A stretch of DNA of 64,000 nt from Fen-1258 sp964441505 (GTDB taxonomy: Bacteria; Bacteroidota; Ignavibacteria; Ignavibacteriales; Melioribacteraceae). The stretch lies in NCBI GenBank assembly GCA_964441505.1, contig CAYTUV010000018.1:1-64000 (forward strand), in the 5' to 3' direction. Positions 56,583-64,000 of the stretch are shown here, piece after piece. The notes beneath the pieces are model-generated. The model did not search any database. It saw only the letters and a list, made by a program, of their open reading frames with translations, and was not told the origin of the DNA. A program made the position numbers and the translations under genes. Position 1 is the first letter of the stretch, and every line of letters begins with the position of its first letter.

Positions 56583-57563
56583 ATGGCAAAGAAAACAATA
56601 CTTAGCGGTATGCGTCCTACCGGTAAATTGCATTTAGGCAATTATGTTGGCGCTCTCGAGAATTGGATAAAATTACAGGATGAGTATCAGAACTATCATT
56701 TGGTAGCCGATTATCACGTGTTGACTACAGATCTCTCCACAGAAGAGATTTATACAAATACAATTGAAATGGTAACAGATTGGCTGGCAGCAGGATTAGA
56801 TCCGCAAAAATCACCTATGTTCCGTCAGTCGCAAATTAAGGAACATACCGAACTATTTTTAATATTTTCGATGTTGATTACCAAGGCGCGTCTTGAGCGT
56901 AATCCTACATTAAAAGAGCAGGTTCGTGACCTGAATATTGAAAATCTGGTCTATGGACATCTTGGTTATCCCGTACTTCAGGCGGCAGATATATTGTTGT
57001 ATAAAGGCGATTTGGTACCGGTGGGTGAAGATCAATTACCCCACATAGAAATTACTCGTGAGATTGCAAGGAAATTCAATACTCAATACGCTCCAAATGA
57101 TCCGGTATTTCCGGAACCAGAAGGAAAAATAACCAACTTCTCACGGTTACCGGGACTCGATGGACAGCGTATGAGTAAATCGGTGGGCAATACTATTCTT
57201 CTAGCAGATGAACCAGATACTGTCATACAGAAACTTCGTAAAGCTGTCACAGATCCTCAGAAGTTAAGGAAGAACGATCCCGGCAGACCCGAAGTTTGTC
57301 TGGTCTTTACGTATCATAAAAAATTTAATTCGGTTGAAATACCGGAGATAGAAACAAATTGCAGAAGCGGGGCTCTTGGTTGCGTCGATTGCAAAATGAG
57401 ATGCGCGTCAAGAATCAATGAAATGCTGGCACCAATTCTCGAAAAGAGAAGAACATTTTCGGCTACTAAAGTAAAAGAAATCTTGAATGATGGTGAAACA
57501 AAAGCGAAAGCTGTCGCTAAGCAAACAATGGATGAAGTTCATCAAAAAATGATGATAGGTTGA
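56583..57563 (+). CDS. trpS: Tryptophanyl-tRNA synthetase
   Basis: The 326-residue class I synthetase charges tRNA-Trp. The HIGH motif appears as KLHLGNYVG (about 14-22) and the KMSKS motif as RMSKS (about 197-201). QAADILLY and GEDQLPHIE, which form the tryptophan pocket and dimer contact, are present. Family length is normal. It has an AGGA-like ribosome site and is followed by scpA two bases after its stop. Confidence 0.97.
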   Translation: MAKKTILSGMRPTGKLHLGNYVGALENWIKLQDEYQNYHLVADYHVLTTDLSTEEIYTNTIEMVTDWLAAGLDPQKSPMFRQSQIKEHTELFLIFSMLITKARLERNPTLKEQVRDLNIENLVYGHLGYPVLQAADILLYKGDLVPVGEDQLPHIEITREIARKFNTQYAPNDPVFPEPEGKITNFSRLPGLDGQRMSKSVGNTILLADEPDTVIQKLRKAVTDPQKLRKNDPGRPEVCLVFTYHKKFNSVEIPEIETNCRSGALGCVDCKMRCASRINEMLAPILEKRRTFSATKVKEILNDGETKAKAVAKQTMDEVHQKMMIG

Positions 57564-57564
57564 T

Positions 57565-58284
57565 GTGTATAAGATAAGACTTCATGAATTCGAAGGTCCT
57601 CTTGATCTGCTTCTATTTTTTCTTAGAAGAGATGAACTGGATATTTACGACATCCCGATTTCGAAAATCACTAAAGAGTTTATGGATTATCTCCATCTGC
57701 TTGAGAAGTTAGATCTAGAAGTTGCCGGAGATTTTATTTTGATGGCGGCTACACTTATGCAGATAAAAGTGAAGATGCTGCTTCCGAAAGAAATTGATGA
57801 AAAGGGTGAGGAGATTGACCCGCGTGCAGATCTGGTAAGGGCTCTTATAGAGTATAAAAGATATAAAGAGATGTCCGAAGAGATGAGCTTTATGGAATCG
57901 TCCATGCGAAAGTATAACTACCGTGGAAATTTTGAGGAAGATGCAAAACAGGCACCGAATGATTATGAAGTTCTATTGAAGAATATCACAATTTATGATC
58001 TGATAAAAGCATTCAAAAAGGCGCTACTTGATCGTCCTGCAGAACCTGTTCATCAGATTAAAAAATGGAATGTATCGATTGATGACCAGATAAATTTCAT
58101 CAATAGTAAGCTAAAAGAAAATAATAGTGTAAGTTTTCTCGAACTCATGATAGAGATGCGGGAGAAGATAAGGATCGTGGTTACTTTTATTGCCATGCTG
58201 GAAATGGTAAAAGCCGGAACGATCGGACTGAGAGAATCAATAAATCTAAACGACTTTGTCATTTACGGAATCGCCAATGGATAA
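57565..58284 (+). CDS. scpA: Segregation and condensation protein A
   Basis: The 239-residue kleisin links the SMC ATPase heads in the bacterial condensin complex. The conserved opening FEGPLDLLLFFLRRDELDIYD, the DFILMAATLMQIKVKMLLP helix and the C-terminal winged-helix region (about 180-235) are present. It starts at GTG next to the trpS stop and overlaps scpB by eight bases. SMC is encoded elsewhere. Confidence 0.95.
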   Translation: MYKIRLHEFEGPLDLLLFFLRRDELDIYDIPISKITKEFMDYLHLLEKLDLEVAGDFILMAATLMQIKVKMLLPKEIDEKGEEIDPRADLVRALIEYKRYKEMSEEMSFMESSMRKYNYRGNFEEDAKQAPNDYEVLLKNITIYDLIKAFKKALLDRPAEPVHQIKKWNVSIDDQINFINSKLKENNSVSFLELMIEMREKIRIVVTFIAMLEMVKAGTIGLRESINLNDFVIYGIANG

Positions 58285-58969
58285 TATATATAATTCAGTA
58301 ATAGAGGCTTTGGTATTCGCTTCAGACGACCCAATTCTGCCGACCGATATTATAACTGCAATTAAAGCGCTTGACGGTTTGGATACGGAAATAAATGACG
58401 ACGATATTGAAAATGCGATCAATGATTTAAATACGAAATATGAACAGAATGGGCACGCATTTACAATTCTCAAGATTGCACATGGCTTCGTACATGCTAC
58501 AAAACCAGATCATGCAAAATATGTCGGTTACCTTTCTACTGAAAAGACGAAAAGAAGATTAAGTCAATCCGCACTTGAAACGTTGGCAATTATTGCATAC
58601 AAACAACCGCTTACTAAACCGGAACTTGAATCGATACGCGGAGTGAATTCAGATTATACTATAAATACTCTTCTTGAAAAAAATCTAATTACGATCAGTG
58701 GACGTGCGGAAACTGTTGGACGTCCGCTTCTTTATGTTACGACAGATGAATTTTTAAAATACTTTGGATTAAGAGTAATCAGTGATCTTCCTAAACCTCG
58801 TGAAATAGAAGAGATAATGAAGGATGAAGACTTTCTTGAACAGAAACGCAGGATTATGATGAGCGGAATTGAAGAGAAAGCTGAAGAAGAAGAGATCCAG
58901 GCTGAACATGAACAGAACAATGAACTTGAAGCGGAATCAGAGATAGAAAATGAAAATACGACTGAATAG
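58277..58969 (+). CDS. scpB: Segregation and condensation protein B
   Basis: The 230-residue protein has the tandem winged-helix domains of ScpB (IEALVFASDDPI; LSQSALETLAIIAYKQP; RAETVGRPLLYVTT), which binds ScpA and SMC. A strongly acidic tail of about 50 residues follows the conserved core. The ATG at 58277 is chosen; an in-frame TTG at 58256 adds seven residues. It overlaps scpA and the following rluB-like gene. Confidence 0.95.
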   Translation: MDNIYNSVIEALVFASDDPILPTDIITAIKALDGLDTEINDDDIENAINDLNTKYEQNGHAFTILKIAHGFVHATKPDHAKYVGYLSTEKTKRRLSQSALETLAIIAYKQPLTKPELESIRGVNSDYTINTLLEKNLITISGRAETVGRPLLYVTTDEFLKYFGLRVISDLPKPREIEEIMKDEDFLEQKRRIMMSGIEEKAEEEEIQAEHEQNNELEAESEIENENTTE

Positions 58970-59663
58970 GTATCTTTCTGAATGCGGAATTGCCTCCCGC
59001 AGAAAATCAGAAGAATTTATAAAAGACGGCAGGATTGATATTAACGGGAAAACTATTATTGACCTTGCCTTCACCGTCGACCCGGATAAAGATATCATTC
59101 AACTTGACGGAGAGAGAATCAAGCCTGAGAAAAAGGTTTACTATTTGCTGAATAAACCGAAAGGTTATATAACTTCCACAGATGATGAGAAGGGAAGAAA
59201 AACTGTTCTCGATCTAATAGAAACAAAGCAGAAAATTTTCCCTGTCGGAAGATTGGATTACGATACTACCGGCGTTTTACTTTTGACCAACGATGGAGAT
59301 TTTACAAATTATCTGACACATCCCGGCAATAAAATTCCTAGGGAGTATAAAGCTGCTCTTCACAAACCATTGGAAGAGGAGGACAGATTAAAATTAATCA
59401 AGGGAATTCTTCTCGATAGAAGGAAGAGTCGTTTTATAGAGATTAAGTTTATTACCAAAGGGGAACGTGATAAAGTTCTTGTTACGGCTGTAGAGGGAAG
59501 AAATCATTTCGTTAAAAATATGTTTGCCGCCCTCGGATATTTTGTAGACCGTTTGGAAAGAACAAATTACGGCGGTTTAGAAGTGAAAGGAATTCCGGTG
59601 GGCAGTTACAGAATTGTATCTCACAGAGAGATAGAAAAATTATATGAAACATACGGTAAATAA
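58950..59663 (+). CDS. rluB: RsuA/RluB-type rRNA pseudouridine synthase
   Basis: The 237-residue protein has an N-terminal S4 RNA-binding domain (RLNRYLSECGIASRRKSEE) and a pseudouridine synthase domain with catalytic aspartate in GRLDYDTTGVLLLTNDG. It isomerises a uridine of 23S (RluB) or 16S (RsuA) rRNA. The scpA-scpB-rluB order is seen in many bacteria and favours RluB. It overlaps neighbours on both sides by about 20 bases. Confidence 0.93.
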   Translation: MKIRLNRYLSECGIASRRKSEEFIKDGRIDINGKTIIDLAFTVDPDKDIIQLDGERIKPEKKVYYLLNKPKGYITSTDDEKGRKTVLDLIETKQKIFPVGRLDYDTTGVLLLTNDGDFTNYLTHPGNKIPREYKAALHKPLEEEDRLKLIKGILLDRRKSRFIEIKFITKGERDKVLVTAVEGRNHFVKNMFAALGYFVDRLERTNYGGLEVKGIPVGSYRIVSHREIEKLYETYGK

Positions 59664-61152
59664 GTTCTTCATCATCGTACTTCTATTCACAACAATTTCC
59701 TTCGCTCAGCAAAAAGATTCTTTGAGCGAGAAAAAGAATGTTTCGAATATTAATCCGCTTATCGAACTTCGCGATCAGCTCGATGATTATTTCAACGATT
59801 CCAATTTCAGTAATGCCATCTGGGGAGTATTGGTAAAATCTTTGAAAACAGGTGAGGTGATTTACAAAAGGAATGCAGATAAATCATTCATACCGGCATC
59901 GAACATGAAGTTATTTACTAGTGCTGCGGCTATTCTTCTGCTTGGTCCGAAATATGTGTACGAAACTAACATTTATGTGAACGGTGATCTTGAGAAAGGA
60001 GTTCTGAAGGGCGACTTAATCATTCAGGGTTCAGGTGATCCGACTATCTCGAACAGATTCTATGAAGGTAACCATACAAAAATTTTCGAAGACTGGGCAG
60101 ACACACTTAAAGCAAGAGGAATTTGGGTTATTAAAGGAAATGTTTACGGCGATGATTCCTTCTTCGACAATGTCGGTCTTGGTAATGGATGGACGTGGGA
60201 TTATGAATCGAACTGGTTCGCAGCGCCATCTGGAGCGTTGAGCTTTAATGATAACAACGTGGAGATAAAAGTTGATCCGACTGAAATAAACTTTCCATCG
60301 AAAGTGAATCTTGTACCTTATACAAAGTATCTGTCTGTAATTTCCAAAGTGACTACAGTTGATGAAAACACCGAATCGTCCGTATCTATTGTGCGACAGC
60401 GGGGTACCAATCAGATAATGGTTTCAGGGTTAATGAAGAAGGGTTCCAAACCAGTTATAGAACATGTTTCCATATCTGACCCGACAATGTATTTTCTAAC
60501 TGTTCTTAGAGAAGTTTTTGAACGAAAAGGAATTGTTATACAAGGTCGTGTTGGCAATCTAAATAGTGCAGAAAATAATATCATACCGGATGATATAACA
60601 CCACTCTATACCCATAGGTCAGTTCCGTTAAAGACAATAATGAAAGAACTAAATAAGAACAGTAATAATTTTTATGCTGAGCAATTACTGAAAACTATCG
60701 GTTTGGAAATTTATAATTACGGGACTGTTGAAAACGGTGTTAAGGCCTGTAAAGAAATATTTAATTCGATGGGTATTAATCCGGAGAATATGGTGATGGC
60801 AGATGGCTCAGGATTATCACGCCTGGATTTAGTAACGCCAAGACAAATTGTAAATTTGTTATCGTATATGTACAAGAACGACGAATTCTCAAATTTTTAC
60901 GAGTCCTTACCGATTGGCGGAGTTGATGGAACATTGATTAATAGAATGAAAAGAACCGCTGCTGAGAATAATGTTCGTGCAAAGGCTGGTTACAATGATA
61001 ATGTATCTTCATTGTCTGGTTACCTGAAAACTCTCTCTGGTGAACAGTTGGCCTTCTCGATAATCGTAAATAATTATCTGACATCGCCGGCACTTGCTAA
61101 TTACATCCAGGATAATGTCTGTCACCGGCTTGTAAATTTTATTAGAAATTAA
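59644..61152 (+). CDS. dacB: Penicillin-binding protein 4-like D-alanyl-D-alanine carboxypeptidase/endopeptidase (S13)
   Basis: The 502-residue protein has a signal peptide (about 1-19) and the S13 fold. The SxxK motif is SNMK (S86, K89), the second motif is SNN (340-342), and the third is KAG (447-449) where most members have KTG. The threonine-to-alanine change may weaken substrate or beta-lactam binding, but serine and lysines are intact. It trims or cleaves peptidoglycan peptides in the periplasm. It starts inside the rluB tail. Confidence 0.9.
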   Translation: MKHTVNKFFIIVLLFTTISFAQQKDSLSEKKNVSNINPLIELRDQLDDYFNDSNFSNAIWGVLVKSLKTGEVIYKRNADKSFIPASNMKLFTSAAAILLLGPKYVYETNIYVNGDLEKGVLKGDLIIQGSGDPTISNRFYEGNHTKIFEDWADTLKARGIWVIKGNVYGDDSFFDNVGLGNGWTWDYESNWFAAPSGALSFNDNNVEIKVDPTEINFPSKVNLVPYTKYLSVISKVTTVDENTESSVSIVRQRGTNQIMVSGLMKKGSKPVIEHVSISDPTMYFLTVLREVFERKGIVIQGRVGNLNSAENNIIPDDITPLYTHRSVPLKTIMKELNKNSNNFYAEQLLKTIGLEIYNYGTVENGVKACKEIFNSMGINPENMVMADGSGLSRLDLVTPRQIVNLLSYMYKNDEFSNFYESLPIGGVDGTLINRMKRTAAENNVRAKAGYNDNVSSLSGYLKTLSGEQLAFSIIVNNYLTSPALANYIQDNVCHRLVNFIRN

Positions 61153-61183
61153 CCATCTCTTAAGAGATAAATTTGGAGGAAGT

Positions 61184-62716
61184 TTGGAAAACGTAAATAA
61201 TATCGAACCTACTGAAGGCGGAAACGAGCAGGAATTAAATTTACTAATGCAGCATCGGCACACTGAGCTTAATGAACTGATTGCAAAAGGGATTCAACCA
61301 TTTGCCTATAACTTTGATATAAATAATTATTCAACTACAATTAAAAATAATTTTGAACAGTGGGAAAATAAAGATGTTAAGATTGCCGGAAGGATTATGG
61401 CAATTCGTAGAATGGGAAAAGCAAGCTTCGCGCATATACAGGATAACGAAGGAAGGATTCAGATCTATTTGAAAAAGGATGATCTCGGCGAGAATTATGA
61501 TGTCTTTAAGTTGCTTGATATTGGAGATATAATTGGCGTTGAAGGATTCGTATTCAAAACAAAAACCGGTGAGATCTCCGTTCACGGGAAATCTTTTACT
61601 GTGCTTTCTAAATCCATCAGACCAATTCCAATTCCAAAAGAATCTCTTGATGAACAGGGTAATAAAGTAATTCATGATCAGTTTGCTGATAAGGAATTAC
61701 GTTACCGTCAGCGTTATTTAGATTTAATTTTGAATTCTGATGTGAAAGAAGTTTTCAGAACACGTTCAAAAATTGTTACTGAGATTCGAAAGTATCTTGA
61801 TGAAAACGGATTGCTGGAAGTTGAGACCCCGATTCTCCAGCCGCTATATGGAGGGGCAACAGCTCGTCCATTCGTTACCCATCATAATGCTCTGGATATA
61901 GAACTTTATCTACGTATTGCCGATGAACTTTACCTAAAGCGTCTTATTGTCGGTGGTTTCGACGGTGTGTATGAAATTTCAAAAGATTTCCGAAATGAGG
62001 GAATGGATAAAACTCATAATCCGGAATTCACAATGCTTGAGTTATATGTTGCTTATAAGGATTATTTCTGGATGATGAATTTTTTTGAGAATATGTTGGC
62101 AAATTTATGCAGAAACGTTTTTGGTAAAACAGAATTTGAAATTGAAGGAAACAAAATTAATTTCAATCCGCCGTGGCAGAGAATCTCAATGGTAGACGAA
62201 TTAAAAAATAAAGTTGGTATTGATGTGCTGGCTGCATCAAATGAAAATTTAATTAAAATCTTAAAAACGAAAAATGTTGATATGGAAGGAGGAGAAAGCA
62301 AGGGTAAATTGATAGATCTCTTATTCGAGGTTACGATTCAATCCGATCTTATTCAACCAACCTTTGTCACAGATTATCCGGTTGAGCTATCTCCGCTGGC
62401 TAAGAAGCACCGTACAAGAGAGGGACTGGTTGAACGATTTGAGGGTTTTGTTATGGGGAGAGAGATTTGCAATGCATTCAGCGAATTGAACGATCCGATC
62501 GATCAGCGTAGCCGTTTTGAGGATCAGGCAAAGATGAAAGAAGAAGGTGATGAGGAGGCTCATCAAATTGATGAAGATTTTCTTAAGGCTCTTGAATATG
62601 GAATGCCGCCGACCGCCGGTTTGGGAGTTGGAATTGATCGATTGATAATGCTGCTTACAAATCAATCATCTATTAGAGATGTGATTTTATTTCCACAAAT
62701 GCGGCCGCAAAAATAA
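61184..62716 (+). CDS. lysS: Lysyl-tRNA synthetase, class II
   Basis: The 510-residue synthetase has an N-terminal OB-fold anticodon-binding domain (about 65-170, AGRIMAIRRMGKASFAHIQD) and a class II catalytic core. Motif 2 is FRNEGMDKTHNPEF and motif 3 is GLGVGIDRL. It charges tRNA-Lys. Translation starts at TTG after a GGAGGAAG site. It is followed eight bases later by the S41 protease gene. Confidence 0.97.
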   Translation: MENVNNIEPTEGGNEQELNLLMQHRHTELNELIAKGIQPFAYNFDINNYSTTIKNNFEQWENKDVKIAGRIMAIRRMGKASFAHIQDNEGRIQIYLKKDDLGENYDVFKLLDIGDIIGVEGFVFKTKTGEISVHGKSFTVLSKSIRPIPIPKESLDEQGNKVIHDQFADKELRYRQRYLDLILNSDVKEVFRTRSKIVTEIRKYLDENGLLEVETPILQPLYGGATARPFVTHHNALDIELYLRIADELYLKRLIVGGFDGVYEISKDFRNEGMDKTHNPEFTMLELYVAYKDYFWMMNFFENMLANLCRNVFGKTEFEIEGNKINFNPPWQRISMVDELKNKVGIDVLAASNENLIKILKTKNVDMEGGESKGKLIDLLFEVTIQSDLIQPTFVTDYPVELSPLAKKHRTREGLVERFEGFVMGREICNAFSELNDPIDQRSRFEDQAKMKEEGDEEAHQIDEDFLKALEYGMPPTAGLGVGIDRLIMLLTNQSSIRDVILFPQMRPQK

Positions 62717-62724
62717 GGACAATA

Positions 62725-64000
62725 ATGAAAAATTTTGTGAAGCTGCTTCCATACATGATGCTTGTTCTGATCATCGGAATTTATTTAGGAATTAAACTGG
62801 AAAAATATTTTTCCTTCTCCGGCAATAAGAAGCAAATTGATAAATTCGGTGAAGTACTAAATTATACTGAGGACAACTATGTTGACACAGTTAATTCGAA
62901 TAGGTTGGTTGAAGATGCTATAAAAGGAATGTTCAGCAAACTTGATCCTCACACGGTTTATATCTCCAGAGAGGAACAAATCACAGACGAGGAAACTTTT
63001 AGAGGAAACTTTGACGGAATCGGAGTAGAGTTTCAGATTGTGAAAGATACAATTACGGTTGTATCTCCAATCTCTGGAGGACCTAGCGAAGCGGTTGGAA
63101 TTGTATCTGGTGATCGAATAATTAAAATCGACGGAAAGAGCAGTGTAGGTTGGAAAAATCAGGATGTAATTAAAAAATTGCGCGGTAAGAAAGGAGTAAG
63201 TGTTGATCTTACTATTTTCCGTCCATCGTTAAAAAGTACAAACAATTACAAAGTTATCCGGGATAAAATTAATTTGTACTCGGTTGACGCATCATTCATG
63301 ACTGATGATGAAACAGGTTATATCAATATTACTCGATTTTCTGAAACGACCACAGCAGAAATGATAAAGGCACTTCAAGATTTATCTGCCAAAGGGATGA
63401 AAAAACTGATCCTCGATCTGCGTAATAATCCGGGAGGTTATGAGAATCAGGCGGCCAATGTTACCGATTTATTCCTTGATGATGAAAAGCTTATTGTATT
63501 CAATAAAGGGAGGGTCAAAAAATTTGATGAAGAATTCCGTGCGGGGAAGACATTTCCATTTGAAAAGATTCCGCTGATTATTTTAGTCAATCGCGGTACA
63601 GCATCTGCAAGTGAGATTGTCTCAGGCGCAATTCAAGATTGGGACAGAGGATTAATTGTGGGTGAAACAACTTTTGGTAAGGGATTGGTTCAGAGGCCGA
63701 TAGAACTCTCAGACGGATCTGCAGTCAGAATTACAATTGCAAAATATTATACGCCATCAGGAAGACCCATACAGAGAGATTACAAAGATAAAAGTAAGTA
63801 TTATGAAGAAGTTATGGCCCGTCAGGAATCTGATGGAGACAATGTAGACCACAAAACTGAGAAAGATTCTACAAAAACAAAGTATAAAACTAAAAACGGA
63901 CGTGTTGTTTATGGCGGAGGTGGAATAACTCCTGATTATATAGTTGAAGCCGGCGCCATCTCTAATTATACACTTGAATTGAGAAGAAATAATGTCTACT
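62725..64000 (+). CDS. C-terminal processing peptidase, S41 family (truncated by window edge)
   Basis: An open frame from ATG 62725 runs off the window without a stop (425 codons seen). It has an N-terminal membrane helix (about 8-24), a helical region, a PDZ domain (about 85-175, with FRGNFDGIGVEF and SGDRIIKIDGK) and the S41 protease domain. The catalytic serine is in GTASASEIVSG and the lysine in TFGKGLVQ. Such enzymes cut the C-termini of periplasmic or outer-membrane proteins. An AAGGA site lies five bases before the ATG. Confidence 0.93.
   Translation, partial: MKNFVKLLPYMMLVLIIGIYLGIKLEKYFSFSGNKKQIDKFGEVLNYTEDNYVDTVNSNRLVEDAIKGMFSKLDPHTVYISREEQITDEETFRGNFDGIGVEFQIVKDTITVVSPISGGPSEAVGIVSGDRIIKIDGKSSVGWKNQDVIKKLRGKKGVSVDLTIFRPSLKSTNNYKVIRDKINLYSVDASFMTDDETGYINITRFSETTTAEMIKALQDLSAKGMKKLILDLRNNPGGYENQAANVTDLFLDDEKLIVFNKGRVKKFDEEFRAGKTFPFEKIPLIILVNRGTASASEIVSGAIQDWDRGLIVGETTFGKGLVQRPIELSDGSAVRITIAKYYTPSGRPIQRDYKDKSKYYEEVMARQESDGDNVDHKTEKDSTKTKYKTKNGRVVYGGGGITPDYIVEAGAISNYTLELRRNNVY

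Noticed and set aside
1..64000. tRNA, rRNA, CRISPR array, insertion sequence with transposase, prophage
   Set aside because: I looked through the gaps between genes and found no cloverleaf, array of spaced repeats, transposase or phage gene.

Overview
The window looks like a chromosomal segment of a low-GC Gram-negative bacterium of the Bacteroidota/Chlorobiota/Ignavibacteriota group, most likely an ignavibacterium. This is inferred from family content, not from a marker-gene tree. The clues are a secretion-sorting-type module with the NYPNPFNP signature, FISUMP domains, an atpD-atpC pair detached from the other ATP synthase genes, an ssb-gldE-like neighbourhood, many outer-membrane barrels and lipoproteins, and frequent TTG/GTG starts. 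No rRNA, tRNA, CRISPR array or prophage was seen. Mobile or repetitive DNA is limited to a MITE-like element and two decayed palindromic repeats.

Layout. 1-412: terminator and a non-coding stretch. 413-2794: a fatty-acid-hydroxylase-like membrane enzyme and a GH9 glycanase lipoprotein. 2948-17936: a rightward block that I read as an exopolysaccharide synthesis, export and control locus. It holds a KaiC-like ATPase with an altered P-loop, a TPR plus outer-membrane-barrel exporter, an SGNH esterase, a processive GT2 synthase, a small membrane protein, a membrane-anchored amidotransferase-like/deacetylase-like protein lacking catalytic residues, an Ig/FN3 lipoprotein and a multi-PAS hybrid kinase with a degenerate ATPase domain. 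It resembles the Pga (PNAG) and cellulose systems in architecture but matches neither part for part. It is the best candidate here for an undescribed system.

18041-29205: a leftward sugar transporter, then a tightly overlapping rightward operon: type 2 IPP isomerase, polyprenyl synthase, HPr, PTS enzyme I (no EII in the window), phosphoglucose/phosphomannose isomerase, a metallopeptidase/TolB-propeller/Omp85-barrel fusion, a BamB-like lipoprotein and a PEGA-like membrane protein. 29212-32022: leftward polA. 32118-39242: secreted EEP-family nuclease/phosphatase, SDR, YqeY, CvpA, MutS2, biotin carboxylase and biotin carrier protein, mostly overlapping. 39314-42639: FadL-like porin and atpDC, each followed by a terminator.

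42908-44327: leftward Mn/Fe superoxide dismutase (with two plausible starts), A-type Fe-S carrier and a small unknown protein. 44618-54117: SPOR lipoprotein, ssb, GldE/CorC-like protein, MlaD-like protein, gamma-glutamyltranspeptidase, acpS, a FISUMP surface protein and a TlpA-like thioredoxin. 54294-56520: hicBA toxin-antitoxin, mnmA and an HNH endonuclease whose conserved N-terminus lies upstream of any legal start codon. 56583-64000: trpS, scpA, scpB, rluB, dacB-like, lysS and the start of an S41 processing protease cut by the window edge.
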